The notes under the pieces were generated by a model. It saw nothing but the letters and a program-made list of their open reading frames with translations. It was not told where the DNA came from and did not search any database. A stretch of DNA of 64,000 nucleotides. It comes from Streptomyces finlayi (GTDB lineage Bacteria; Actinomycetota; Actinomycetes; Streptomycetales; Streptomycetaceae). The DNA is taken from contig NZ_CP045702.1 of the NCBI RefSeq assembly GCF_014216315.1, positions 930,001 through 994,000 of the forward strand. The letters run 5' to 3'. Positions 1 through 8,718 of the stretch are shown here, piece after piece (the stretch's first letter is position 1; every line of letters begins with the position of its first letter). The position numbers and the translations under genes were made by a program.

Positions 1-872
1 TCACGGATGGGCGGGCAGCACTTGAACTCCGTCGCGCCGTCCGGGACCTCCTCCGCGGTGAGGGTGAGGAAGTGCGGGCAGGACTCGACGGAGACACGGA
101 CGCCCTCGCGCTTGGCGGCCGCGATCGGCTCCAGCGCGTCGCTGGACGACAGGTGGAGCACGTGGACGCGGGCGTTCAGCCGCTTGGCGTGGGCGATGAG
201 GCCGATGATCGCGGTGTTCTCCGCGTCGCGCGGACGGGAGGCGAGGAAGTCGGCGTACGCGGGACCGCCGCGCTGCGGGGCGGCCTCCAGGTGATGCGGA
301 TCCTCGGCATGCACGATCAGGAGGCCGCCGAGATCCGAGATCTCGGCCATGGACCGGGCCAGCTGCTCCTGGTCCAGCTCCGGGAACTCCTCGACGCCCG
401 AAGGCGACAGGAAGCACTTGAAGCCGAAGACGCCGGCCTTGTACAGCGGGCGCAGGTCCTTGGTGTTGGTCGGGATCGCGCCGCCCCAGAAGCCTGTGTC
501 GACGTGCACCTTGGGGGCGGCGACCTGCCGCTTGGTGCGCAGGTGGTCGACGGTGGTGGTCGGCGGGAGGGAGTTGAGCGGCATGTCGAGGAGGGTGGTG
601 ATGCCGCCCGCCGCGGCAGCGCGGGTGGCGGTGTGGAAGCCTTCCCACTCGGTGCGGCCGGGGTCGTTCACATGCACGTGGGTGTCGACGAGGCCGGGCA
701 GCAGGACGTCGTCGCCGAAGTCCGCCAGGCGGGCACCCGCGGGTACCTCGGCGTCGTACGGAAGGACGGCGTCGATCGTTCCGTCGGCGACGGCGACCGT
801 CGCGGGGCGCGTCCCTCCGGGGGTGACGACGCGCGTCGAGCGCAGTACCAGGTTCACGTCCGCACCGGACAC
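1..872 (-). CDS. allB: Allantoinase, C-terminus cut by window edge
   Basis: Cyclic amidohydrolase that opens the hydantoin ring of allantoin to give allantoate in the ureide pathway. The first 290 residues are visible. They contain the metal-binding stretch DTHVHVNDPG (about residue 67 on), a GFKCFL motif carrying the lysine that is carboxylated in this family, and a later HAEDPHH segment. The usual length is about 445 residues, so roughly a third lies beyond the left edge. The GTG at 872 follows a GAGGAG ribosome site. It is divergent from the IclR regulator, and the shared intergenic region carries two kinds of palindrome. The family is certain; allantoinase rather than another dihydroorotase-like enzyme is supported by the ureide neighbours. 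Confidence 0.93.
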   Translation of the reverse strand, partial: MSGADVNLVLRSTRVVTPGGTRPATVAVADGTIDAVLPYDAEVPAGARLADFGDDVLLPGLVDTHVHVNDPGRTEWEGFHTATRAAAAGGITTLLDMPLNSLPPTTTVDHLRTKRQVAAPKVHVDTGFWGGAIPTNTKDLRPLYKAGVFGFKCFLSPSGVEEFPELDQEQLARSMAEISDLGGLLIVHAEDPHHLEAAPQRGGPAYADFLASRPRDAENTAIIGLIAHAKRLNARVHVLHLSSSDALEPIAAAKREGVRVSVESCPHFLTLTAEEVPDGATEFKCCPPIR

Positions 873-911
873 CTGTGCTCCTCACTTCGTGGCTTCGGCG
901 AAACGCGAGGT

Positions 912-952
912 TTCAGCGAACCGTTGCCCGATGGTTTCAACGAACTGTTGAA
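912..952. promoter_or_regulatory. Tandem 17-bp palindromes upstream of allB (TTCAAC class)
   Basis: The stretch 936-952 reads TTCAACGAACTGTTGAA, an almost perfect palindrome. A weaker copy, TTCAGCGAACCGTTGCC, lies at 912-928, 24 bp away. The same 17-mer recurs upstream of malate synthase, OHCU decarboxylase and catalase in this window. This points to a shared operator, but the binding protein cannot be told from sequence. Confidence 0.6.
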
Positions 953-1040
953 GGAGTCTTCATCGGGGATTCCTCCTCGTCAAGACCTCCACTCTGCTCG
1001 CCGGACGGCGAGTCGACCACCGATGCGCATAACTGGAGGT

Positions 1041-1076
1041 TTCCACGAAGTAAAAGATTGATTCCGCAGCGCGGAA
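1041..1076. promoter_or_regulatory. IclR-like operator pair between allB and the iclR-type gene
   Basis: A clean palindrome, TTCCGCAGCGCGGAA, occupies 1062-1076. A degenerate copy, TTCCACGAAGTAAAA, lies at 1041-1055, with centres 21 bp apart. The same arms and the same 21-bp spacing occur upstream of hyi and gcl. Arms of TTCC and GGAA type are usual for IclR-family operators, so binding by the adjacent AllR-like protein is the natural inference. Confidence 0.6.
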
Positions 1077-1240
1077 TGTAGCATGGCCCAGGAAGAGCCT
1101 CGGGTGAGTGCTCCGCCGACCTGCGACACCTGGACAGAACAGCCCCTGACCGGCAAGGACGCCGCCCGGGAACAGTGGGCTGTTCGGGAACCGCCCGGTA
1201 GGCTGGCGCCTTGCTGTTCCGCATCGAAAGGACCGTTGAC

Positions 1241-2041
1241 GTGCCGCCGTCCCACGCCAGCACATCCGACTCCAAGCCCGCCGGCCCCAGCGGCGGTGTG
1301 CAGTCCCTTGAACGCGCCTTCGATCTGCTGGAACGGATGGCGGACGCCGGGGGCGAGGTCGGGCTGAGTGAGCTCTCCGCGAGCAGCGGACTGCCCCTGC
1401 CCACCATTCACCGGCTGATGCGCACCCTGGTCGTGTGCGGTTACGTCCGCCAGCAGCCCAACCGTCGTTACGCGCTCGGCCCCCGGCTGATCCGCCTCGG
1501 CGAGTCCGCGTCCCGGCTGCTCGGCACCTGGGCACGCCCGTACCTCCAGCGCCTGGTCGAGGAGACCGGCGAGACGGCGAACATGGCCCTGCTGGACGGC
1601 GACGAGATCGTGTACGTCGCCCAGGTGCCGTCGAAGCACTCGATGCGCATGTTCACCGAGGTGGGCCGCCGGGTCCTCCCCCACTCCACGGGCGTGGGCA
1701 AGGCCCTCCTGGCGAACACCCCGGCCGACGAGGTGCGGGCCCTGCTCGCCCGTACGGGCATGCCTGCGGCGACCGAGAAGACCATCACGACTCCGGACGG
1801 TTTCCTGGACGCGCTCGATCTGGTGCGCAGGGCCGGTTACGCGGTCGACGACAACGAGCAGGAGATCGGAGTCCGCTGCCTGGCGGTCTCCGTACCCAAC
1901 TCCCCCACGTCGGCGGCGATCTCGATCTCGGGCCCGGCGGGCCGGGTGACGGAGGCGGCGACGGAGCGGATCGTACCGATCCTCCAGCAGGTCGCGAAGG
2001 AACTCTCCGAGGCACTGGCGAGCAGCGGCGCCACCAGCTGA
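1241..2041 (+). CDS. allR: IclR-family regulator, AllR-like
   Basis: A 266-residue regulator with an N-terminal winged helix (SLERAFDLLERM through GYVRQQPNRRYALGPR, about residues 20-90) and a C-terminal IclR effector domain. Visible effector-domain segments include HSTGVGKALLAN and GVRCLAVSV. The GTG at 1241 was chosen because GAAAGGA precedes it at a good distance; an in-frame TTG at 1211 adds ten residues. It is divergent from allantoinase and close to malate synthase, as in the known Streptomyces ureide cluster where AllR represses allantoin genes. IclR proteins bind small metabolites; allantoin or glyoxylate is a reasonable guess here, not shown by sequence. Confidence 0.88.
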   Translation: MPPSHASTSDSKPAGPSGGVQSLERAFDLLERMADAGGEVGLSELSASSGLPLPTIHRLMRTLVVCGYVRQQPNRRYALGPRLIRLGESASRLLGTWARPYLQRLVEETGETANMALLDGDEIVYVAQVPSKHSMRMFTEVGRRVLPHSTGVGKALLANTPADEVRALLARTGMPAATEKTITTPDGFLDALDLVRRAGYAVDDNEQEIGVRCLAVSVPNSPTSAAISISGPAGRVTEAATERIVPILQQVAKELSEALASSGATS

Positions 2042-2076
2042 GACCGCGCTGCGGGCAGGGCGGGCCCGGGTGCGCT

Positions 2077-2125
2077 GCGGGCCCGCGCTCACGGTTCTGT
2101 GTCGCGGGCCCGCGCTCACGGTTCT
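2077..2125 (+). repeat. Direct repeat, two 22-bp copies
   Basis: Two identical 22-bp copies lie at 2077-2098 and 2104-2125, period 27, just after the regulator stop codon. Each is rich in GGGCCC and CGCG. No function is evident; it may be a duplicated part of the 3' untranslated region. Confidence 0.6.
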
Positions 2126-2275
2126 CAGGACAGGGAGCCGTCCCGCCTCACCGCCACCCGGTCCATCCGAAGCTGGGCGTGGATTCGCGCACCTCGGCGG
2201 CGGCGACGGCACGCCGTCTGATCCGCCGCTGACCGGCCTCCCGTGCCCGGGCCGCCGGCCGGCCCCTCACGCGAT

Positions 2276-2653
2276 TCAGCGGCGTGTCGGCTCCCCGAAC
2301 AGGTCCACCGCGTTCCGCACCCCCCTGAGCCCGGGAGCCAGTGCGCTGACCGAGCCGATCGCCGCCGCGACCAGCAGCAGTGAGCGGCGCAGCCGCACAA
2401 TCTCCGGGGCGCCGCTGATCCCCATGGCGTCCAGCGCCGCGAGCTCGTCCTCGGCGATTCCGCGGTCCGGGAAGTCCGCGGGATGGAGTGCCAGCTCACG
2501 GCGGAGCCGGGAGACGGCCGTCCGCAGTTCCGTCACTCTCGGGTCGTCCCCGCCACGTCCGGTCACCCGCTTCTGCCCCACGCTCCGCAACAAAGCACTC
2601 CTCCTCGCACGCCTTTGTGCCGGTGTTTCGACCAGGCTCAGGACAGCGGTCAA
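2276..2653 (-). CDS. Small protein, DUF5955-like
   Basis: A 125-residue protein of unknown function. The central part (RVTELRTAVSRLRRELA, about 40-57) looks helical. The C-terminal part (IVRLRRSLLLVAAAIGSVSALAP) has a hydrophobic run that could pack against a membrane or in an oligomer. It resembles the actinobacterial DUF5955 family, judged from memory of the pattern. The annotated start may be slightly upstream of the true one. It is convergent with the regulator gene and has no evident operon partner. Confidence 0.6.
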   Translation of the reverse strand: MTAVLSLVETPAQRRARRSALLRSVGQKRVTGRGGDDPRVTELRTAVSRLRRELALHPADFPDRGIAEDELAALDAMGISGAPEIVRLRRSLLLVAAAIGSVSALAPGLRGVRNAVDLFGEPTRR

Positions 2654-2783
2654 GTGACTGGCTGTGTCGGCAAGTTAACGCCATGAGAGGTGGCGCGCGC
2701 CACTCCGTGGCCAGAATTGACGGTTACCCCTGAGGGTGACGGGCGTGTCGCCCGCGCGAACGGCACAGTGGTATCCAGGGCCC

Positions 2784-3389
2784 ATGTCTTCCCCATCGGA
2801 GAACCCTGTGATCGCCGGTCTCCTGCTCGCCGCGGGAGGCGGCCGCAGACTCGGCGGCCGGCCGAAGGCGCTGCTGCCGCACCGCGGCCGGCCCCTGGTC
2901 GAACACGCCGTCCGGACCCTGCGCGACGGGGGCTGCGGTCCGCTGCATGTGGTGCTGGGCGCGGCGGCGGATGAGGTGCGGGGGCGGGCCGACCTGTCCG
3001 GGTGCGTGGTGACGGACAATCCCGAGTGGGCCGAGGGCATGGGCTCCTCGCTCCGGGCGGGGCTCCGCGCGCTCTCCGGGAGCGGGGCGGACGCGGCACT
3101 GGTACTGCTGGTCGATCAGCCGGGCATCGGGGCGGAGGCGGTGGCCCGGGTGCGGTCGGCGTACCACTCCCGGTCGGGCCTCGCCGCCGCCTCGTACGAC
3201 GGGGAGCGCGGCCATCCGGTGCTGTTCGGCGCCGACCACTGGGCGGACATCGCCGAGGCCGCCGTCGGGGACCGGGGAGCGCGGGACCATCTGCGGGCGC
3301 ACCGCGATGCGGTCACGCTGGTCGAGTGTTCCGATGTGGCTCAGGCGTACGACATCGACACACCGGAGGATCTGACGCGCCTGGAGTGA
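2784..3389 (+). CDS. MobA-like nucleotidyltransferase (MocA/PucB type)
   Basis: A 201-residue GT-A fold nucleotidyltransferase. The nucleotide-binding signature LLAAGGGRRLGGRPKALLP sits at about residues 13-31, followed by VTDNPEWAEGMGSSLRAGL and the metal-binding LLVDQPG. This pattern fits enzymes that transfer CMP or GMP to molybdopterin. In Bacillus, PucB of this type sits with xanthine dehydrogenase genes; here a xanthine dehydrogenase operon lies about 40 kb away. A role in molybdenum cofactor maturation for purine oxidation is therefore likely but inferred. The ATG at 2784 was preferred over an upstream in-frame ATG at 2736. Confidence 0.78.
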   Translation: MSSPSENPVIAGLLLAAGGGRRLGGRPKALLPHRGRPLVEHAVRTLRDGGCGPLHVVLGAAADEVRGRADLSGCVVTDNPEWAEGMGSSLRAGLRALSGSGADAALVLLVDQPGIGAEAVARVRSAYHSRSGLAAASYDGERGHPVLFGADHWADIAEAAVGDRGARDHLRAHRDAVTLVECSDVAQAYDIDTPEDLTRLE

Positions 3390-3500
3390 CCGGAACCGCT
3401 CACGGATGGGAACCCTGGACGGTGGAGAGGTACGCACGGTGTCCGGCCTGGCACGCTGCGCCAGCCACGGCGCAGTTCTGTCGACCCGGAGAATCTCGAC

Positions 3501-3517
3501 ATCAACAAACCATTGAA
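3501..3517. promoter_or_regulatory. 17-bp palindrome upstream of aceB
   Basis: ATCAACAAACCATTGAA differs at three positions from the TTCAACAAACTGTTGAA consensus seen at three other catabolic promoters in the window. It lies 160 bp before the malate synthase start. Confidence 0.5.
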
Positions 3518-3676
3518 CTTCCACCATGAGGAAACTACTATCCACTGGTCAGAAGCACTCTGAACCCCAGACGGCGCCCATGGCCGCATCTCGGAGCCTT
3601 GGCACGCCGTGCCGTTTCAGGCGTCCCGGCGGCCGTGAGAGGCCGCTCGCACCGCCCGCTGAAGGAGTGACAGCTC

Positions 3677-5296
3677 ATGTCCGCACCAGCGCCGTCCACG
3701 CTGGCCATCGTCGATGCCGAGCCCCTGCCCCGGCAGGACGAGGTCCTGACCCCCGCGGCCCTCGCGTTCGTGGCCGAGCTGCACCGGCGGTTCACGCCCC
3801 GCCGTGACGAGCTGCTCGCCCGCAGGGGCGAGCGCCGCGCCGAGATCGCGCGTACCTCCACCCTCGACTTCCTCCCGGAGACCGCACAGCTCCGCGAGGA
3901 CGACTCCTGGAAGGTCGCACCGGCCCCCGCCGCGCTCGACGACCGCCGGGTGGAGATCACCGGTCCGACCGACCGCAAGATGACCGTCAACGCCCTGAAC
4001 TCGGGCGCCAGGGTCTGGCTCGCCGACTTCGAGGACGCCTCCGCCCCCACGTGGGAGAACGTGATCCTCGGCCAGCTCAATCTGACCGACGCCTACAACC
4101 GCGCGATCGACTTCACCGACCCGAAGTCGGGCAAGTCGTACGCCCTGAAGCCCGCCGACGACCTCGCGACGGTCGTCATGCGCCCGCGCGGCTGGCATCT
4201 GAACGAGCGCCACCTCCAGCTCGACGGCACCCCGGTGCCCGGTGCGCTGGTCGACTTCGGCCTCTACTTCTTCCACAACGCCCAGCGCCTGATCGACCTC
4301 GGCAAGGGCCCGTACTTCTACCTCCCGAAGACGGAGTCGCACCTGGAGGCCCGCCTCTGGAACGACATCTTCGTCTTCGCCCAGGACTACGTCGGCATCC
4401 CGCAGGGCACGGTCCGCGCGACGGTCCTGATCGAGACGATCACCGCCGCGTACGAGATGGAGGAGATCCTCTACGAGCTCCGCGACCACGCCTCCGGGCT
4501 GAACGCGGGCCGCTGGGACTACCTCTTCTCCATCGTCAAGAACTTCCGTGACGGCGGCTCGAAGTTCGTCCTGCCCGACCGCAACCTCGTCACGATGACC
4601 GCCCCGTTCATGCGGGCGTACACCGAACTCCTCGTGCGCACCTGCCACAAGCGCGGCGCGCACGCGATCGGCGGCATGGCGGCCTTCATCCCCTCGCGCC
4701 GCGACGCGGAGGTCAACAAGGTCGCCTTCGAGAAGGTCAAGGCCGACAAGGACCGCGAGGCCCACGACGGCTTCGACGGCTCCTGGGTCGCCCACCCCGA
4801 CCTCGTCCCGATCGCCATGGCCTCCTTCGACGCGGTCCTCGGCGAGAAGCCGAACCAGAAGGACCGCCTGCGCGAGGACGTCTCGGTGGCACCGGGCGAC
4901 CTGATCGCCATCGACAGCCTGGACGCCAGGCCCACGTTCGGCGGCCTGAAGAACGCCGTCGCGGTCGGCATCCGCTACATCGAGGCATGGCTGCGCGGCA
5001 TGGGCGCGGTCGCCATCTTCAACCTGATGGAGGACGCCGCCACCGCCGAGATCTCGCGCTCGCAGATCTGGCAGTGGATCAACGCGGACGTGGTCTTCGA
5101 GAACGGCGTACACGCCACGGCGGACCTGGCCCGCAAGGTCGCGGCGGAGGAACTGGCCGCCATCCGCGCCGAGATCGGCGACGAGGCATTCGCAGCCGGC
5201 AACTGGCAGCAGGCCCATGACCTCCTGCTCCAGGTCTCCCTGGACCAGGACTACGCGGACTTCCTGACGCTGCCTGCGTACGAGCAGCTGCGCTGA
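3677..5296 (+). CDS. aceB: Malate synthase A
   Basis: Condenses glyoxylate with acetyl-CoA to malate, draining glyoxylate made by ureide breakdown or the glyoxylate shunt. The 539 residues match the usual length of the A form. Visible signatures are RPRGWHLNERHL (catalytic arginine region, about residues 166-177), the family pattern ending RDHASGLNAGRWDYLFS, and IGGMAAFIPSR. The ATG at 3677 has GAAGGAG eleven bases upstream. It stands alone, ends at a strong hairpin, and has a TTCAAC-type palindrome upstream, which ties it to the allantoin and urate genes. Confidence 0.95.
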   Translation: MSAPAPSTLAIVDAEPLPRQDEVLTPAALAFVAELHRRFTPRRDELLARRGERRAEIARTSTLDFLPETAQLREDDSWKVAPAPAALDDRRVEITGPTDRKMTVNALNSGARVWLADFEDASAPTWENVILGQLNLTDAYNRAIDFTDPKSGKSYALKPADDLATVVMRPRGWHLNERHLQLDGTPVPGALVDFGLYFFHNAQRLIDLGKGPYFYLPKTESHLEARLWNDIFVFAQDYVGIPQGTVRATVLIETITAAYEMEEILYELRDHASGLNAGRWDYLFSIVKNFRDGGSKFVLPDRNLVTMTAPFMRAYTELLVRTCHKRGAHAIGGMAAFIPSRRDAEVNKVAFEKVKADKDREAHDGFDGSWVAHPDLVPIAMASFDAVLGEKPNQKDRLREDVSVAPGDLIAIDSLDARPTFGGLKNAVAVGIRYIEAWLRGMGAVAIFNLMEDAATAEISRSQIWQWINADVVFENGVHATADLARKVAAEELAAIRAEIGDEAFAAGNWQQAHDLLLQVSLDQDYADFLTLPAYEQLR

Positions 5297-5315
5297 CCCT
5301 CGCGTACTCGACTGG

Positions 5316-5347
5316 CCGCCTCCGGTGCCCTATGGCACCGGAGGCGG
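5316..5347 (+). terminator. Terminator after aceB
   Basis: A perfect 14-bp stem, CCGCCTCCGGTGCC with its complement, around a CTAT loop. It begins about 20 bases after the malate synthase stop codon. Confidence 0.8.
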
Positions 5348-5718
5348 TGTCACGTCAGGAAGGGGTCGGGGTCGAGCTCTCGGGGCCGCTCGTTGAATGT
5401 GCAACGCGCCCTGAATGGCCGGGACTACGTGCTTGGTCAGGGACAAGTTGAGCGATGCGCACCACCCTTCGTCCTGCCCGGGCGGCTGCAGGGTGCGCGC
5501 GTCTGGGGGAACTGCACGGTTCAGCCGGTAAACGATCTCGACGCGCGCATACCGTTGACCAGGCGGGACGCTGCGACGAGCCCCTGTTGTACGCGTCCGC
5601 GCGCGGGTTGTACGCGGTACGGGGCATGACCGGCCCCAGTGGGCTGCGTTGGCCGATGCGTAGGCGGGACGTTCGGGGCAGGCAGGGCGACGCGGGACGG
5701 TAACGGGAGGCGTGGGAC
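5348..5718. other. Gene-poor leader before the XRE gene
   Basis: This 371-bp stretch holds only short overlapping frames without convincing codon bias. A GGGAGG ribosome site at 5704-5709 serves the next gene. No repeat, RNA gene or clear promoter could be supported. Confidence 0.5.
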
Positions 5719-6555
5719 GTGGACGATCGGCGACAGCAGCCGGAGCATGAGTACGAGGTCGGGTCCGGCATCCTGCATGTGTTCGGCCAGCACTTGAAGC
5801 TCTTCCGGGTGCGGGCAGGGCTGGAGCGGGCGGAGTTCGGGGCGATGACGGGGTACTCGGCGTCGAGCATCGCCTCATTCGAGCAGGGGCGCAGGATCCC
5901 GCCACCGAAGTTCATCGACCAGGCGGACGAACTGCTTGATGCGGGCGGGGTGTTGTGCGCCAGCAAGGAAGAGGTGGCTCGGGCGCAGTATCCGGCGTTC
6001 TTCCGGGATGCGGCGCGGCTGGAGGCGGAGGCGGTCGAGCTGCACGTGTACGACACCCATGTGGTCAACGGCCTGCTGCAGACAGAAGAGTACGCACGGG
6101 CCGTGTTCACGATGCACAGGCCGTTGCTGGACGAAGTGACCGTGGAGCACCGTGTGACCGCACGGCTGGCTCGGCACAAGATCTTCGAACGGCGGCCTCT
6201 GCCCACGATCAGCTTCGTCATCGAAGAGTCGGTACTCCGCCGCCCTCTGGGTGGGACGCACGCCATGCGCGGCCAGCTTGAGCATCTCCTCCTGTGCGGA
6301 CAGCAGCGCAACGTCGAGATCCAGGTAATGCCGAATGCCCGCGAGGACCACGCTGGAGTGGCCGGCCCATTCACCTTGATCGAAACGAAGGAAGAGCGCA
6401 GGATCGCTTACGTGGAGGTACACAAGGACAGCCGCCTCTACACAGAGCGGAGGGTGGTCCGGGAGTTCGAGGAACAGTACGGTCTCCTCAGAGCCCAGGC
6501 GCTCACACCGCGTGAATCGCTGACCCTCGTAGAGAGGCTGCTGGGAGAGACATGA
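5719..6555 (+). CDS. XRE-family regulator with DUF5753 domain
   Basis: A 278-residue DNA-binding protein. An N-terminal helix-turn-helix (LKLFRVRAGLERAEFGAMTGYSASSIASFEQGRR, residues about 25-60) is followed by the DUF5753 ligand-like domain, which includes VVNGLLQTEEYARAV and the VEIQVMPNAREDHAG segment. This architecture is highly amplified in Streptomyces and is usually paired with a small DUF397 protein, as here, where the stop and next start overlap (ATGA). Paired members such as Scr1/Scr2 affect development or antibiotic production; the specific role of this pair is unknown. Confidence 0.87.
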   Translation: MDDRRQQPEHEYEVGSGILHVFGQHLKLFRVRAGLERAEFGAMTGYSASSIASFEQGRRIPPPKFIDQADELLDAGGVLCASKEEVARAQYPAFFRDAARLEAEAVELHVYDTHVVNGLLQTEEYARAVFTMHRPLLDEVTVEHRVTARLARHKIFERRPLPTISFVIEESVLRRPLGGTHAMRGQLEHLLLCGQQRNVEIQVMPNAREDHAGVAGPFTLIETKEERRIAYVEVHKDSRLYTERRVVREFEEQYGLLRAQALTPRESLTLVERLLGET

Positions 6556-6758
6556 ACGTCGAAGAGCCCGTGCCCAACCTGCCCGATTCGGCTTGGTACA
6601 AGAGCAGTTACAGCAGCGGCGAGGGCGGGCAATGTATTGAGGTCGCCACCTCGCCCAGCACCGTCCATGTCCGGGATTCCAAGGCCAGGACGGGCCCCGT
6701 GCTGGCGTTCACACCTGGAGACTGGACCGCGTTCGTAGGCTTCGCCGCGCAGGACTGA
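6552..6758 (+). CDS. DUF397 small partner protein
   Basis: A 68-residue protein with the DUF397 hallmarks: AWYKSSYSSGEGGQCIEVA near the N-terminus, then VHVRDSKA and FTPGDWTAFV. It overlaps the XRE gene by four bases, so translation is probably coupled. Members are thought to bind or modulate the cognate XRE regulator, in an antitoxin-like or co-regulator manner. Confidence 0.88.
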   Translation: MNVEEPVPNLPDSAWYKSSYSSGEGGQCIEVATSPSTVHVRDSKARTGPVLAFTPGDWTAFVGFAAQD

Positions 6759-6770
6759 GCACATAGCGGT

Positions 6771-6803
6771 GTGGGGCGGGCCGGGAATCCCGGCCCGCCC
6801 CAC
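6771..6803 (+). terminator. Terminator after XRE/DUF397 pair
   Basis: A 15-bp perfect stem, GTGGGGCGGGCCGGG with its complement, around an AAT loop, 12 bases after the DUF397 stop. Confidence 0.8.
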
Positions 6804-6871
6804 GCTTGGCGCGCTGCCCGCCGAGGTACGCCTGCCCGGGCGGCAGCTGCTCCGCGCTCTCGATCGACCGG

Positions 6872-7849
6872 TCAGCCCGGCAGGACCACCGTGCGCTGCG
6901 CCGAGAAGTCGCCCCACGTGCCGTCCGGTAGTTTGGCGCGGATCTTCAGCGAGTAGCGGGTGCCGGGCGGGTCATTGAGCGTCAGCCGGTAGGTGGCGCG
7001 GCCCTTCGGTGGCGTGCCGCCCCAGACGATCGTCGTGGTCAGTTTCCCGTCGAGGAACAGTTGGTACGCGGGGATCCCGCCTCCGGTGTCGGGCTGGTCC
7101 CAGGACAGGATGACGACGGACTCCGCGCCCTCGGTGGTCAGGGCCGTCCGCAGACCGGTGGGGGCGGTGCTCGCGGGCGCGCCGGGAGCGGTCTCGGTGG
7201 TGAGGTCGACGGCGTTGCTGTCCGGTGAGGACTTCTCCGAGGCGTCGCGGGCCCGGACGGTGAACGTGTAGACGGTGCCGGGCCGCAGGCCGCTCAGCCG
7301 GGCTGTCGTCTCCGTTCCCGGCACGCTGTGGATCCGGGAGTCCTCCTGGTAGATGTCGTACGAGGTGACGGCCACGTCGTCCGTGGAGCCGACCCAGTTC
7401 AGGGTCGCGGTGCGGCTGCCGTCCGCGACGGCGCGCAGTTTCACCGGGGCGGTGGGGGCCTTGGTGTCGGAGGGCGCGGGCGCGGGCGTGGTGACCCGGG
7501 CTGCGGTGCTCGGCCGGGAGAGGTTTCCGGCGCCGTCGCGGGCTCGGACGGTGAAGGTGTAGGCCGTCGCGGCGGTGAGGCCGTCGATGTCGGTCATCCG
7601 CTTCGCCGCCGGCACGGAGGCGGCCTTCTCGCCCTCGCGGTAGATCTCGTACCCGGTGATCGCCTTGTTGTCGGTCGCGTGCTCCCACATCACGTGCACT
7701 GAGGTGGCGCTGCCGGCCTGGGCCGTCACCCCGCGGGGAGTCGTCGGTTTCTGCGTATCGGCGCTCGTGGTGCCGCCGCAGGCGGTGAGCGCGGCGAGGA
7801 GCAGGGCGGTGGAACAGGTCAACACGGCGTGCATGTGGGGGCGTTGCAC
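6872..7849 (-). CDS. Lipoprotein with three fibronectin type III domains
   Basis: A 325-residue exported protein. The signal peptide ends in a lipobox, LTAC, with the cysteine at residue 24. Three FN3 repeats follow at roughly 36-118, 130-217 and 230-323. The first two carry the TAYTFTVRARDGAGNLS or TVYTFTVRARDASEKSS signature, and APAPSDTKAPTAPVK links them. There is no catalytic domain, so it is not a truncated polysaccharidase in any obvious way. A role in surface adhesion or polymer binding is inferred from the domains and the neighbouring chitosanases. Confidence 0.82.
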   Translation of the reverse strand: MQRPHMHAVLTCSTALLLAALTACGGTTSADTQKPTTPRGVTAQAGSATSVHVMWEHATDNKAITGYEIYREGEKAASVPAAKRMTDIDGLTAATAYTFTVRARDGAGNLSRPSTAARVTTPAPAPSDTKAPTAPVKLRAVADGSRTATLNWVGSTDDVAVTSYDIYQEDSRIHSVPGTETTARLSGLRPGTVYTFTVRARDASEKSSPDSNAVDLTTETAPGAPASTAPTGLRTALTTEGAESVVILSWDQPDTGGGIPAYQLFLDGKLTTTIVWGGTPPKGRATYRLTLNDPPGTRYSLKIRAKLPDGTWGDFSAQRTVVLPG

Positions 7850-7992
7850 GGTCCTGCCTTCCCCTTCGGGAGCAATGGTCCAGACCTGTATGCCATGGTG
7901 CGGGGGCCTGCGACAAGGGGGCCGGACAGAACGTTCCGCAATGTGCCGGTGTGGCCCGATGAGTTCCGGGCGCCGCGAGGGTCTGAAGGAAT

Positions 7993-8598
7993 ATGGATAC
8001 GCACAGCACCACTCGACCCGCCCTGGACCTGACGTCGGCCGCCGAGCGGATCCGGGCCTTGCTCGGCGCCATCGAGGACCGACAGCTCGACGGCCCGACC
8101 CCCTGTCCCGATTACGCGGTACGGGAGCTGCTCGCCCATCTCGTCGGGCTGACCACCGCCTTCCGTGACGCGGCCCGGAAGGATCTCGGGCCGACGACCG
8201 ACACCGCGCCGGACGCCGCGCTCCCGGTGCTCGACGACGACTGGCGCGAGGCGTTGCCCCGCCTGCTCGACGAGATGGCGGCGGCGTGGAGCGACCCCGC
8301 CGCGTGGGAGGGCATGACGAGGGCCGGTGGAGTGGATCTCCCGGGCGAGGTGGCCGGCCTGGTGGCTCTCAACGAGCTGGTCGTCCACGGCTGGGACCTG
8401 GCGCGGTCCACCGGACAGGAATTCCGGGCCGCCGAGGCGGATCTGCGCTCGTCGGAAGCCATGCTGACCTCGGCGGACGGGGGTCCCGGAAGTGCGGACA
8501 TCTTCGGGCCTCCGGTACCCGTGCCTGCCGATGCGCCGCTCCTCGACCGGGTGATCGGCCTGAGCGGACGCAGGCCCGACTGGCGGCCGGGCGACTGA
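7993..8598 (+). CDS. DinB-like metal-binding protein, TIGR03086 type
   Basis: A 201-residue protein of the mycothiol-dependent maleylpyruvate isomerase-like group. The four-helix bundle shows the family order: DGPTPCPDYAVRELLAHLVGL with its first histidine (about residues 33-53), then the later ALNELVVHGWDLARSTGQ motif with a second histidine. Such proteins often act as thiol transferases with mycothiol, but the substrate cannot be read from the sequence. Confidence 0.78.
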   Translation: MDTHSTTRPALDLTSAAERIRALLGAIEDRQLDGPTPCPDYAVRELLAHLVGLTTAFRDAARKDLGPTTDTAPDAALPVLDDDWREALPRLLDEMAAAWSDPAAWEGMTRAGGVDLPGEVAGLVALNELVVHGWDLARSTGQEFRAAEADLRSSEAMLTSADGGPGSADIFGPPVPVPADAPLLDRVIGLSGRRPDWRPGD

Positions 8599-8718
8599 CG
8601 CAGCCGGGAGCCGGTTCGGCGGCGGACGGGCAGCAGGAGAAGACCGGTCTTCCGTACCCCTGGCGCTACAACGGGGGGACGACTCAGGGGCCCTCCCCCG
8701 GCCTGGCACGCTTGACCC

